NCBI GenBank assembly: GCA_031396835.1 | Contig: JANNLO010000301.1 | Coordinates: 1-27,842 of the forward strand | Source: Snowella sp031396835 | GTDB lineage: Bacteria; Cyanobacteriota; Cyanobacteriia; Cyanobacteriales; Microcystaceae | Length of the DNA: 27,842 nucleotides | Direction of reading: 5' to 3' | In this document: one piece after another, positions 16,727-25,025 of the stretch | How the letters are laid out: each line of letters begins with the position of its first letter | Numbering within the stretch: the first letter of the stretch is position 1 | Notes under the pieces: generated by a model | Databases searched by the model: none | What the model was told of the DNA's origin: nothing | What the model saw: only the letters and a program-made list of their open reading frames with translations | Made by a program: the position numbers and the translations under genes

Positions 16727-16745
16727 TTTTTAACACACAAGTAAC
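16727..16745 (-). promoter_or_regulatory. Degenerate HLR1-like (RpaB) site upstream of psaK
   Basis: On the minus strand GTTACTTG (from 16745 to 16738), three bases and GTTAAAAA (from 16734 to 16727) loosely follow the HLR1 direct repeat (two GTTACAWW half-sites two bases apart), to which RpaB binds at photosystem I genes. The half-sites match 6/8 and 7/8, and the spacing is one base too long. An AT-rich -10-like TATTTTAT follows about 15 bases downstream. Plausible because psaK genes are known RpaB targets, but the match is imperfect. Confidence 0.28.
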
Positions 16746-16776
16746 CTTCTTTGCTATGATGGATAATCGTTAGCTT

Positions 16777-16868
16777 GGAGAGATGGCTGAGTGGTTGAAA
16801 GCGGCAGCCTGCTAAGCTGTTGTACGAATCGTAAGACCGTACCGAGGGTTCGAATCCCTCTCTCTCCG
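16777..16868 (+). tRNA. tRNA-Ser (anticodon GCU)
   Basis: This is a complete type II tRNA of 92 bases. The acceptor stem GGAGAGA (16777-16783) pairs with TCTCTCC (16861-16867), and the discriminator is G16868. The anticodon stem GCAGC/GCTGT encloses the loop CTGCTAA with anticodon GCT at 16811-16813, reading AGC and AGU. The T arm GAGGG-TTCGAAT-CCCTC occupies 16844-16860. The long variable arm (GTACG...CGTAC) is diagnostic of serine among the class II tRNAs. The CCA end is not encoded, as is common in cyanobacteria. Confidence 0.97.
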
Positions 16869-16873
16869 TTTTT

Positions 16874-16897
16874 ACTTAAATCATAAATAAGTTTTTT
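16874..16897 (+). terminator. Probable weak terminator of tRNA-Ser
   Basis: A short hairpin ACTTA (16874-16878) / TAAGT (16888-16892) is followed by a run of T to 16897, starting 5 bases after the tRNA. The stem is only 5 bp, so confidence is low. The rest of the spacer up to 17077 holds the leader of the substrate-binding protein gene. Confidence 0.35.
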
Positions 16898-17077
16898 AGA
16901 CGAATTTGTTGGTATTTACCTCCGAAGATTTGTTTTGATTTTCACAACTATTTAACACCAATTTGGGTTAAAGTAATTTTTAGCAAAGTTTCTGCTAGAT
17001 AATCAGACTTTTAGCTCTTGATCAAATCATCAGCCAACTTTAATCCGAATTCATGTCATTTTAGTGAGGAATCATCC

Positions 17078-18430
17078 ATGATCAAATCATTTTTTGGAAA
17101 AAACTGTCAAATCAAAACTCCAGTTGCCTTAAGTTTAGTCCTAGTTAGTTTTAGTACCAGTTTTTTAACGGCTTGCGGTGGTGGGAATCAAGCCACAACA
17201 ACTCAACCGACAACTGAAAGTTCTGTTGCTCCAAATAATACAAATAATAATAGCGGTACTGATGGATTAAAATTAGGAGCATTATTGCCTGCAACGGGAG
17301 ATTTATCTTCAATTGGTCAAAATATGCCTATTGCTGCCAAATTAGCGGTTGATACGATCAATGATTGCGGCGGAGTCAACGGTAAACCAGTCACTCTTAT
17401 TGTTGAAGATGATCAAACCGATCCAACGGCTGGAGCTTCAGCGATGACCAAACTTGCAGAGGCAGATAAAGTTGCGGGCGTTGTTGGATCTTTTGCTAGC
17501 AGTGTTTCTAGTGCGGCGGTTCCCATTGCCGTAAAAAATAAAGTTATGTTAGTTTCTCCAGGTAGCACCAGTCCTGTTTTTACTGACCAAGCTAAAAAAG
17601 GTGATTTTCAAGGTTATTGGGCCAGAACTGCGCCTCCTGATACTTATCAAGCTGAAGCTCTAGCGGCCTTAGCGACTAAAAAAGGCTTAAAAAATATTTC
17701 AACAATTGTGATCAACAATGATTATGGCGTAGGTTTTGAAAAAGTATTTGTGGAGTCTGTGACCAAAAATGGTGGAAAAGTGATCAATAAAGATAAACCT
17801 GTGCGATATGATCCAAAGGCCGCAACTCTAGACACCGAAGCTGGTCAAGCTTTTGCCAATAAACCTAACGCAGTCGCAGCCGTTCTTTATGCTGATACAG
17901 GAAGTGTTCTGTTGCAAGCCGCTTATAAACAGGGATTAACCAAAGGCGTGACGGTGTTATTGACCGATGGGGTTTATTCTGAAGATTTTGTTAAGAAGAT
18001 TGGCAAAGATGAAGCAGGTAAATCGATTATTGCTGGGGCATTGGGAACTGTTCCAGGAGCTAATGGTAAATCGTTGGAAGCTTTTACAAAAGTCTGGAAA
18101 GAAAAATCTGGCAAAGATGTGACGGCTTTTGTTCCTCATACTTATGATGCAGCAGTTTTGATGATGTTGGCAGCCGAAGCGGCTAAAACTAATACGGGTG
18201 AAGGAATTCAGAGTAAGATTCGAGAAATTGCGGCGGGTCAAGGTGAAGAAGTTACGGATGCTTGTAAGGCGTTGGCTTTAGTGAAAGCAGGTAAACCAAT
18301 TAATTATCAGGGCGCAAGCGGCAATGTGGATATTGATGCAAATGGCGATGTCGTTGGTAGTTATGATGTTTGGACAGTTAAACCCGATGGCACATTAGCT
18401 GTTATTGATAAGGTTTCACCCAAATCTTAA
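17078..18430 (+). CDS. ABC transporter substrate-binding lipoprotein (branched-chain/neutral amino acid type)
   Basis: This is a periplasmic binding protein of the Leu/Ile/Val-binding (LivK) family, 450 residues from the ATG at 17078. The signal peptide ends in a lipobox LTAC with Cys33 (start MIKSFFGKN, hydrophobic VALSLVLVSF), so it should be a membrane-anchored lipoprotein. A Thr/Asn/Ser-rich linker follows, then the mature domain begins LKLGALLPATGDLSSIGQ and continues with INDCGGVNGKPV, VGSFASSVS, VINNDYGVGF and FVPHTYDAAVLMMLA. TGAGGA (about 17065-17070) is a good Shine-Dalgarno for this ATG. A TTG at 17018 would add 20 residues but would spoil the signal peptide. Cyanobacterial NatB is of this type, but orthology is not certain. 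No permease or ATPase genes are adjacent, so it is an orphan component served by a transporter encoded elsewhere. Confidence 0.9.
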   Translation: MIKSFFGKNCQIKTPVALSLVLVSFSTSFLTACGGGNQATTTQPTTESSVAPNNTNNNSGTDGLKLGALLPATGDLSSIGQNMPIAAKLAVDTINDCGGVNGKPVTLIVEDDQTDPTAGASAMTKLAEADKVAGVVGSFASSVSSAAVPIAVKNKVMLVSPGSTSPVFTDQAKKGDFQGYWARTAPPDTYQAEALAALATKKGLKNISTIVINNDYGVGFEKVFVESVTKNGGKVINKDKPVRYDPKAATLDTEAGQAFANKPNAVAAVLYADTGSVLLQAAYKQGLTKGVTVLLTDGVYSEDFVKKIGKDEAGKSIIAGALGTVPGANGKSLEAFTKVWKEKSGKDVTAFVPHTYDAAVLMMLAAEAAKTNTGEGIQSKIREIAAGQGEEVTDACKALALVKAGKPINYQGASGNVDIDANGDVVGSYDVWTVKPDGTLAVIDKVSPKS

Positions 18431-18772
18431 GATTAAGACTTTATGTTTTTGCCAATCGGTACTTTTTTATCAAGAGTAGAGTTGTTTTCAGTTTATTTTG
18501 AGGATTGATAATTAGCATAATCTAAGAAAATCAAAACATAGGTTATGATTTAGGCTAAATTCAGCTTTCAATTTAGTAATTAAAGTGGCTGTAAGTCTTT
18601 GATTTTCGTTATGCTTATGGGAAATCACTTTTAAAAATTTAACCATTATATTTATATCCCTTGCGATCGCGAGTTAAATGATTAAAATGTAGTTAGATTT
18701 TTAATTTTCTGATTTCTCATTTTTTATAGTTTTAAATTAGTCCAAAATCCCAAATCTAAAATTATTTGAATA
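18431..18772. other. Intergenic region, no gene seen
   Basis: This 342-base AT-rich spacer lies between the substrate-binding protein and the CheW-like gene. It contains a HIP1 octamer (18663-18670) and a 7-base inverted repeat CTAAATT (18555-18561) / AATTTAG (18570-18576) without a T-run. I see no coding potential, no clear -35/-10 pair and no strong terminator. Confidence 0.5.
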
Positions 18773-19276
18773 ATGAACTCAACAACATCTTTCTCATCAG
18801 TATTTGCGAATAATCTGGTTGATCAAACATCTGTCAGCCAAACTCAAAAATTTCTTGTTTTTCCCATTGGCAAACTCAATCTCGCGCTTTCAGTTCCTAT
18901 TGTAGAAAAGGTTTTAAACTATACTCCTATTCATAGTAGTGGAACAACAGCATCAGGTATTATTCATTTGGAAAATCGTTCTGTTATGGTGATTGATCTG
19001 TATAAACGTTTGTTTAATATCAAACAATCAGGTGTTTCTCAGACAAAACAATTTTTGATTTTAGCAAGAAATACAGTTAATGAATCTTTTGGAATTTTAA
19101 TTAATGAAAGCCCGACTTTATTTGATGTTTCTCTTTCTCAAATACGAGTTTTACCAGATTCTTATCGACAAAGTGATACCCTCAGTATTGCCAGCCATGT
19201 TATGATTATTCCCTACAAAGATGAATCCTTAACGGTCTTTTTATTAGACGGCGATCGCCTAGTAAATCCTGGTTAA
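18773..19276 (+). CDS. CheW-like domain protein
   Basis: The 167-residue product is essentially one CheW-type adaptor domain after an N-terminal lead of about 25 residues. It has FLVFPIGKLNLALSVPIVEKVL (about 28-49, the strand and helix that open CheW folds), GIIHLENRSVMVIDL (about 62-76), a central FLILARN strand, FGILINESPTLFDV, and a closing LTVFLLDGDRLV. CheW proteins couple receptors to CheA-type histidine kinases in phototaxis or pilus control. No other che, pil or tax gene is adjacent, so its partner cannot be inferred. It is cytoplasmic, with no membrane segment. Convergent with pntA; the 122-base spacer has no convincing terminator. In cyanobacteria such solo CheW-like proteins are common and mostly uncharacterised. 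Confidence 0.85.
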   Translation: MNSTTSFSSVFANNLVDQTSVSQTQKFLVFPIGKLNLALSVPIVEKVLNYTPIHSSGTTASGIIHLENRSVMVIDLYKRLFNIKQSGVSQTKQFLILARNTVNESFGILINESPTLFDVSLSQIRVLPDSYRQSDTLSIASHVMIIPYKDESLTVFLLDGDRLVNPG

Positions 19277-19398
19277 AAGATTAGTTATTTTTTGTTGATT
19301 AAAATATTACTATTGACCATGATAATTTAGCGAAAAATTTGTAATTGTGACTCAAGAGATTAAATATTCAAAAGTTATTATTTGACTGCTATAAAATA

Positions 19399-20994
19399 TT
19401 ATTTATTAAACATTTTAAGCATCTTTTGTGTTATTAAAAAACCACCTGAAATGTTAATTGTACCGACAAAAATTGCGATCGCGCCCAAAATCGTAGTTGG
19501 TGAATTGAAAGGCCCAGAAATTTGTAGCATTCCCCCAATAATAATGATGCCGCTAATGGCATTTGTCACACTCATTAAAGGTGTATGCAATGCAGGAGAA
19601 ACATTCCAAATAACCTGCCAACCCACAATACAAGCCAAAACAAACACCGTTAAATGGGTCAAAAAAGAAGCTGGCGCACCAATCCCCATACCCACAAGAG
19701 CCAAGATTATTAAACTAATGCCAAGAATACTTTGATTTTGCTTCTTTGCTTTTTTGGAACTTTCACTAATAATTAGAGAAGTCTTCGCTAGTTCAGTTTT
19801 AATGGGAATAGACTTTTCTACTTTTGCTGGTGGCCAAGTAATTTTACCTTCTTTTAGAACTAATGCTCCACGAATTACTTCATCTTCTTCATTAACCTGA
19901 TATTTCTCTGCACCGCCCATATCTTTAAGTAAATGCCAGAGATTTGTGCCGTAAAGTTGACTGGATTGATTTGCCATCCGACTCGGTAAATCTGTATAAC
20001 CAATAATTGTCACTCTTTTATATTGATAAACTTCTCCTGGTCGAGTTACTTCACAATTTCCACCTTGTTCTGAGGCTAAATCAACTATCACAGAACCATC
20101 TTTCATACTAGAAACCATAACTTCCGTAATCAGTTTGGGTGCAGGTTTACCAGGGATTAAGGCTGTCGTAATAATAATATCAACTTCCTTGGCTTGCTCA
20201 GCAAAAAGAGCCATTTCTGCATCAATAAATTCCTTACTCATTGTCTTGGCATAACCTCCTTCTCCTGTTCCGTCTTCGGCAAAATGCAGTTCTAGAAATT
20301 CTCCGCCCAGACTTTCTATTTGTTCTTTGACCACAGGCCGAGTATCAAACGCCCGCACGATCGCACCTAATCCTTTTGCTGTGCCAATAGCTGCTAAACC
20401 TGCAACTCCTGCTCCAATAACGAGAACCTTCGCGGGAGGAACTTTTCCTGCTGCTGTAATTTGTCCTGTAAAGAAACGACCAAAATGATTTGCCGCTTCA
20501 ATCACCGCCCGATAACCCGCAATATTTGCCATCGAACTAAGAGCATCTAGTTTTTGGGCGCGACTAATACGAGAAATTGCATCCATTGCTAAAACAGTTG
20601 CTCGACGTTCAGCAAGCTGTTGAAGTAATGCGGAATTTTGGGCAGGCCAAATAAAGCTAATTAAGGTTTTATTTAAGGGTAATTGAGCGACTTCTTCGGG
20701 GGAAGGTGGACGAACTTTGAGGATAATATCGGCTTCTTCTAAAAGAGTTTTGGCATCATTAATAATACGACAATTTACATCTTGATAAGCTTCATCACTA
20801 AAATTTGCTTGGCAACCTGCTCCTGTTTCAACAATAATTTTAAACCCTAATTTTTGTAATTTTTTAGCAGTATCAGGGGTAGCGGCAACTCGACATTCAT
20901 TAGGATAAATTTCTTTAGGAATACCAATAATTTTGGGAAATTGTTGGTCTGTAAGAGGTTTTTCTGTTGTCTCAGTGGGATTAGCGATGGTCAT
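19399..20994 (-). CDS. pntA: NAD(P) transhydrogenase subunit alpha (fused PntA)
   Basis: With PntB this forms the proton-translocating transhydrogenase that moves hydride between NADH and NADP+, located in cyanobacteria in the thylakoid membrane. The 531-residue protein is the fused form: an NAD(H)-binding domain I (GIPKEIYPNECRVAATP near 24-40; GAGVAGLAAIG at 194-204; RAFDTRP; the mobile loop around 235-255; DLASEQGGNCEVT; YTDLPSRMANQSSQLY) is joined to a membrane domain of about four helices (about 425-525, LISLIILAL type segments and SVTNAISGIIIIGGM). A charged Lys/Ser linker near 390-420 connects the two. TAGGA precedes the ATG at 20992-20994. pntB is not downstream, unlike E. coli pntAB; unlinked pntA and pntB occur in cyanobacteria. 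Confidence 0.96.
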   Translation of the reverse strand: MTIANPTETTEKPLTDQQFPKIIGIPKEIYPNECRVAATPDTAKKLQKLGFKIIVETGAGCQANFSDEAYQDVNCRIINDAKTLLEEADIILKVRPPSPEEVAQLPLNKTLISFIWPAQNSALLQQLAERRATVLAMDAISRISRAQKLDALSSMANIAGYRAVIEAANHFGRFFTGQITAAGKVPPAKVLVIGAGVAGLAAIGTAKGLGAIVRAFDTRPVVKEQIESLGGEFLELHFAEDGTGEGGYAKTMSKEFIDAEMALFAEQAKEVDIIITTALIPGKPAPKLITEVMVSSMKDGSVIVDLASEQGGNCEVTRPGEVYQYKRVTIIGYTDLPSRMANQSSQLYGTNLWHLLKDMGGAEKYQVNEEDEVIRGALVLKEGKITWPPAKVEKSIPIKTELAKTSLIISESSKKAKKQNQSILGISLIILALVGMGIGAPASFLTHLTVFVLACIVGWQVIWNVSPALHTPLMSVTNAISGIIIIGGMLQISGPFNSPTTILGAIAIFVGTINISGGFLITQKMLKMFNK

Positions 20995-21411
20995 AATTTT
21001 TCCTATTAACTGAACTTTAGATTTCAGATTAAAAATTTTCTATCTTAATTTACCAAAAAGCTTGAGCTAAAAGAGTTTTTACTATATTCTCTCTGTATAA
21101 TACGATAAATTTTTAGCTATTAAGACATTTCTTCAAAAATCTTTAAATTCAATAAAAATTGTTTGCGAATTAATAGTTTCTTGAGTGTGAATATCTCATT
21201 TTAGTTAATTATTTACTATTTATTTATTAGATCAATTGCTTGAAGTCTGAATGAACTTTTGAATAAAAATATGAATGCTTTAGTTGAGCAAGTTAACCCA
21301 AAAATAAATATCTTAGACCTTAATTATAAAACACTTAAACTAGCAATTAAAATCAATAAACATTACTGAATTCGCTATTATTATAAAGAGACAAAACATT
21401 CATCAACAATT
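20995..21411. other. Divergent promoter region of pntA and the MlaF-like gene
   Basis: This 417-base AT-rich spacer lies between divergent genes. TATAAT at 21096-21101 is a -10 candidate for the plus strand, and the overlapping TATTAT on the minus strand would suit pntA about 100 bases from its start; no matching -35 is clear for either. A 32-codon ORF (21271-21369) has no Shine-Dalgarno or family I recognise, and I do not call it a gene. Nothing else stands out. Confidence 0.4.
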
Positions 21412-22194
21412 ATGAACGAACCACTGATTCAGTTAAAAGGAATCTGTAAATCTTTTGGGGATCAAGTAATTTTGGATGGCATTGATTTAACAATATATAA
21501 GGGTGAAGCATTAGTTATTATTGGCCCATCAGGTACAGGTAAATCAACAATTTTGAGGATTATTGCTGGATTATTACCTCCTGATGCTGGAGAAGTTGAA
21601 ATTAAGGGAAATCCCCGTTTAGGATTAGTTGAAGATGGAGAAAATCCCATGCGGATCGCGCTTGTTTTTCAGCAATCTGCCCTTTTCGATTCCTTAACCG
21701 TAGAAGAAAATGTTGGTTTTTTTCTCCATGAACATTCTCTGTTGTCTCGTTCGATGATTCGAGAATTAGTTGAAGAAAAATTAGCAATGGTCGGTTTACA
21801 AGGAGTCTGCGATCGCTATCCCTCGCAACTTTCAGGCGGAATGCGAAAACGAGTCAGCTTTGCCCGTGCGATTATGTCCAACCCCGAAAATCCCCAGGAT
21901 GATCCTGAAATTATTCTTTACGATGAGCCGACTGCTGGACTTGATCCCGTTGCTTCAACAGTTATTGAAAATTTGGTGCGCCATTTACAAACGGTTAAAG
22001 GAGGATGTGATACTTATATTATGGTGACTCATCAACAAAGCACTATTCGTCGTACTGCTGATCGAATTGTGCTGCTTTATGATGGAAAAGTGCAATGGCA
22101 AGGCAGAGTTGAAGAGATTGAAACAACAGATAATGAAATGGTTAAACAATTTTTTAGTGCCAGTATTCAAGGGCCAATTCGGACAATTGAGTAA
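21412..22194 (+). CDS. ABC transporter ATP-binding protein, MlaF/TGD3-like
   Basis: This 260-residue stand-alone ATPase has Walker A GPSGTGKST (38-46), a Q-loop FQQSALFDSLTVEENV (86-101), signature LSGGMRKRVSFARA (140-153), Walker B ending in D171-E172, the D-loop TAGLDP and switch H207. The GGMRKR signature and SALFDSLTV Q-loop are typical of the Mkl/MlaF/Ttg2A group, which drives lipid transport across the envelope with MlaE and MlaD; the chloroplast counterpart is TGD3. It is cytoplasmic and must pair with a permease encoded elsewhere, because no mlaE- or mlaD-like gene is adjacent; dispersed mla genes are usual in cyanobacteria. The SRPBCC gene follows 121 bases downstream on the same strand. 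Confidence 0.88.
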   Translation: MNEPLIQLKGICKSFGDQVILDGIDLTIYKGEALVIIGPSGTGKSTILRIIAGLLPPDAGEVEIKGNPRLGLVEDGENPMRIALVFQQSALFDSLTVEENVGFFLHEHSLLSRSMIRELVEEKLAMVGLQGVCDRYPSQLSGGMRKRVSFARAIMSNPENPQDDPEIILYDEPTAGLDPVASTVIENLVRHLQTVKGGCDTYIMVTHQQSTIRRTADRIVLLYDGKVQWQGRVEEIETTDNEMVKQFFSASIQGPIRTIE

Positions 22195-22315
22195 GATAAA
22201 ATTAACTAATTGCTATTAAAATCAAGATCTTTCTCAAGATTATTTTGATACCTAAAATCTTTTTTAGTAATTGTCTTAGAAATTTCCTTTATTAACCTAT
22301 TATTTATAACTTCCC

Positions 22316-22759
22316 ATGATTTTTGAACAAATAATTGAAATTGATGCTAGTGCCACGATTGTTGAGAAATGTTTTACAGATTTAGAAATTATGCACCGTT
22401 GGTTAAATCCAGTATTACGCTGTCAACCGATTGGTATTTGGAGTACAGAAATTGGTGGAAAAAGTCGTTTTATTATTAATATTCCTCTTCTCAAACCAAC
22501 TTTAAAAAGTGTTGTAATTCAAAGAGAACCAGGTTTAATTATTTGGGAATTTAATGGTTTTTTTAAAGGACGCGATCGCTGGGAATGTCAACCCAATAAT
22601 ACAGGAACGATACTAATTAATCGTTTTGAATTTGAGATTCCTAACCCATTAATAAATTGGGGTTTTCAATCTTTTGCAATCCAGTGGACAAGTGAAGATA
22701 TGCAAGCTCAATTAAGAAGATTAAAACGAGTTGCTGAAGAAATTTATCAACAAGAATAA
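22316..22759 (+). CDS. SRPBCC (START/Bet v 1-like) family protein
   Basis: The 147-residue product has the layout of the SRPBCC lipid/ligand-binding fold: an opening strand FEQIIEIDASATIVEKCFTDLEIMHRWL with the short helix and Trp after it, a run of alternating beta segments (SRFIINIPLL, LIIWEFNGFF, TILINRFEFEI) and a long C-terminal helix (EDMQAQLRRLKRVAEEIYQ). These proteins bind lipids, pigments or other hydrophobic ligands, and some are enzymes; no catalytic residue can be pointed to here. It has no signal peptide, so it is cytoplasmic. The upstream neighbour is a lipid-transport-type ATPase, which may or may not be meaningful. The ATG at 22316 lacks an obvious Shine-Dalgarno. Confidence 0.8.
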   Translation: MIFEQIIEIDASATIVEKCFTDLEIMHRWLNPVLRCQPIGIWSTEIGGKSRFIINIPLLKPTLKSVVIQREPGLIIWEFNGFFKGRDRWECQPNNTGTILINRFEFEIPNPLINWGFQSFAIQWTSEDMQAQLRRLKRVAEEIYQQE

Positions 22760-22806
22760 ATTTATGCCCAATATTCTCAAAGATGGATTTTAATTTTTAA
22801 TCATTG

Positions 22807-22944
22807 CTATTTGGCGATCGCATCTAGAACCGCACTTTTTCCAGAACCATTATTGCCCACAAAAATATTAACATCGGGATTCAGATCAAATTCCAGATGC
22901 TCGAAACAGCGAAAATTTTTGACAGTAATATGTTTAATCTGCAT
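22807..22944 (-). pseudogene. 45-residue N-terminal remnant of an AAA/RecF-like ATPase
   Basis: From ATG 22944-22942 to TAG 22809-22807 the minus strand encodes 45 residues that look exactly like the start of an SMC/RecF-type AAA ATPase (COG3950-like): MQIKHITVKNFRCFEHLEF, then a strand leading to Walker A GNNGSGKS (residues 30-37) and LDAIAK, followed by the stop. Full proteins of this kind are several hundred residues long; here the signature, Walker B and all else are missing, and the next 47 bases up to the SRPBCC gene encode nothing similar. It is best read as a decayed or deleted gene whose 5' end survives. It lies 39 bases downstream of the FAD oxidoreductase gene. It might still be translated, but a lone Walker A cannot hydrolyse ATP. 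Confidence 0.75.
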
Positions 22945-22983
22945 TTTTTTCACGAATTTTTTATTTTATAGAGATTTTTATTC

Positions 22984-25011
22984 CTACTTCCAATCGTCCC
23001 AAGTTTCATTAAAAATAGACGTATTGGGAAAAGCTGTCGGATTATCATTATCGTTTAATAATAATTGTAATTCCTGTAATTTTTTCTGCTGTACCAAAGG
23101 CTCTTGCACTAACTGAAACGGCATGATTTTTTGATCCAGCGCAAAAGCCGCCACTGTTCCCGCCGCCGCTCCCGATGACCACTCATAGGAATGCACACGA
23201 TAGGCCGCAGACGCAATATGACTCACCGCGATCGCCTTTCCTGCGACAAGTAAATTATCGATTTTTTGGGGAATCATGGCCCGCAAAGGAATTTGGAATG
23301 GATAGGTCTGCGCTCCTCCCTGACGTTCTCCTTCTTTTTCTGTGTTGCCTGGTGTTTCTGGGGGAGAAAGGGTCATACAGGGATGAAAATCGATCGCATA
23401 ATGACCAATTCCCACCGAATCTGCATAAATTGTTGAACGTTTGCGGCGTTGGATAGCATCGGGATCAACTTTCCCACTTAACACATCTAAACCCTCTAAA
23501 CCCGCCAAAGTCGCCTGTAATTGACGATAGGTATCAGGGGGAAGGGATTGACGGTAATAATCATCTTGATAGTTACGCCTTGAAATATCAATTTCAGAAA
23601 TGGTGAAACCATCGGGATAATAAAAAGAGGGACGGCCAATAATACGGCGAGATTCCCGAATATAGGGATATTTTGATAAACCATGCACAGTTCCCATTGG
23701 TGACTCTAAACCCGTAAGAAAACGGTTATTCGGATCGGGCTTTTTCACATCTGGCCCAAGTTGGGAATCCGTTGTACCTGCGACAAACCAATAATAAAAA
23801 CCGAGGGAATGCTCCTCTCCTTTTTTCAGGGCATCGGTACGCAAACCCCCTAACCAGCCACCAGACTTGAGTTGACCCGTTGTTTTGAGTTGATCAGGAG
23901 TATAAATAAAATTATCTTTTTCGGTTCCAGGTCGATAATCATTACCCCATGTCCAATTTTGCATGGAAATATTGCCAGGACTGGGTTTATGGTAACTAAT
24001 TCCCTGATATTGGAGGATTTCTCCCTGTTGAGGACTCCAAATTTGACGATAGGTAAAAAGTAAATCGGAATTGGTAAAACGGGGTTTTTCGTAACTGTAA
24101 TAGGGCGCGTATTGGGGATAAAAAGATGGCTTGATTTGGGGCTGGGGAGCTGCCGTTTTTTCCATTGCAAAGGTATAGGTAAAACCTTGGGTGCAGTAGG
24201 GATCAGGGTTTTTATTTGATGCAGAAGGTTCTAGATAGGATTGGGGATCAATACCGACTCGGTAAGGTACATCGGCTAGGGCAATTAATTCTCCTGTTTC
24301 GGTGGCTTCGATGACATACCAAGGCGCAGGTTCTTTAGTTTCAGACGATTTGGGGATAAATTGAATAACTTTTTTGTTAAATCGGGCTGAATTTTCGTAA
24401 CGATAACTATCTTCAATGGTTTGCGAAAGAGGATAGGTGTTTAGTGGCAGTTTTTTTTTTGTCGAACTATGTTGGATTGCGATCGCGCTGGTGATTTGTT
24501 TTCCTGTGCCAATGGGTTTAATTTTTAAATCTTTAATCACCGTATTAGGAAACCATTTGAGAGTTCCTTGTCCTTTTTCCTCGGCTCTTTTTAACTCGGC
24601 GAATAAAACTCGATGACCATCGGAAGGCAAAAAACAAGATTCACTCACCCAACAATCTCCAGGATTGCGAGTGTCATACTCCTGCTCAATGCGCCGACGA
24701 AAATCTAAGTAACCACGGGGATAAAAGAGCTTTTTAGCTTGGGTGGGACGTTCATCCAAAGCAGAGGTTCCCTGGGAAGAAATTTGTCCCCCGACCCAAT
24801 CGGTAATTTCGGTCAAGCAAACGGTTTTTCCTGCTAACAATCCCTCATAGGCCGCCGCACTTCCTGCTAATCCTGCTCCGACAATTAAGATTTCACATTC
24901 TACTTTTTGATCAAGAGATCTTTTAGTGTCTGCTAGGGCAAAAACAGACATTTCCTGCCAAAATATTAGACTGAAAGGAATAAAAATTAACCAGGATTTC
25001 TTTTTTCGCAT
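22984..25011 (-). CDS. Exported FAD-dependent oxidoreductase (FAD_oxidored family)
   Basis: This 675-residue flavoprotein begins with a signal peptide (residues 1-26, positively charged MRKKKSW, hydrophobic core, likely cleavage after VFALA). A Rossmann FAD-binding start follows, ILIVGAGLAGSAAAYEGLLAG (GxGxxG at 45-50), then VGGQISSQGTSALDE. The C-terminal flavin-contact region contains PLRAMIPQKIDNLLVAGKAIAVSHIASAAYR and GAAAGTVAAFAL. The overall pattern fits the FAD_oxidored group of large secreted or envelope FAD proteins whose substrates are mostly unknown. A Tyr/Pro-rich middle (about 265-400) carries no motif I recognise. The signal lacks a twin-arginine pair although a folded flavoprotein would be expected to use Tat. 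It lies 14 bases downstream of another exported protein, so the two very likely form an operon. The reaction is not known. Confidence 0.87.
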   Translation of the reverse strand: MRKKKSWLIFIPFSLIFWQEMSVFALADTKRSLDQKVECEILIVGAGLAGSAAAYEGLLAGKTVCLTEITDWVGGQISSQGTSALDERPTQAKKLFYPRGYLDFRRRIEQEYDTRNPGDCWVSESCFLPSDGHRVLFAELKRAEEKGQGTLKWFPNTVIKDLKIKPIGTGKQITSAIAIQHSSTKKKLPLNTYPLSQTIEDSYRYENSARFNKKVIQFIPKSSETKEPAPWYVIEATETGELIALADVPYRVGIDPQSYLEPSASNKNPDPYCTQGFTYTFAMEKTAAPQPQIKPSFYPQYAPYYSYEKPRFTNSDLLFTYRQIWSPQQGEILQYQGISYHKPSPGNISMQNWTWGNDYRPGTEKDNFIYTPDQLKTTGQLKSGGWLGGLRTDALKKGEEHSLGFYYWFVAGTTDSQLGPDVKKPDPNNRFLTGLESPMGTVHGLSKYPYIRESRRIIGRPSFYYPDGFTISEIDISRRNYQDDYYRQSLPPDTYRQLQATLAGLEGLDVLSGKVDPDAIQRRKRSTIYADSVGIGHYAIDFHPCMTLSPPETPGNTEKEGERQGGAQTYPFQIPLRAMIPQKIDNLLVAGKAIAVSHIASAAYRVHSYEWSSGAAAGTVAAFALDQKIMPFQLVQEPLVQQKKLQELQLLLNDNDNPTAFPNTSIFNETWDDWK

Positions 25012-25025
25012 GATTTAAAAATTAA

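Noticed and set aside
17018..17077. Upstream TTG start for the binding-protein gene
   Set aside because: It would place 20 polar residues before the signal peptide; the ATG at 17078 has a good Shine-Dalgarno and gives a proper lipoprotein signal.
19382..19735. 117-codon plus-strand ORF opposite the pntA 3' end
   Set aside because: It is the antisense shadow of the PntA membrane domain; the minus frame carries the conserved family sequence.
21271..21369. 32-codon ORF in the pntA/MlaF-like spacer
   Set aside because: No Shine-Dalgarno, no recognisable family and length expected by chance in AT-rich DNA.
23850..24170. 106-codon ORF overlapping the FAD oxidoreductase in another frame
   Set aside because: No family features; the FAD oxidoreductase frame is continuous and conserved across it.
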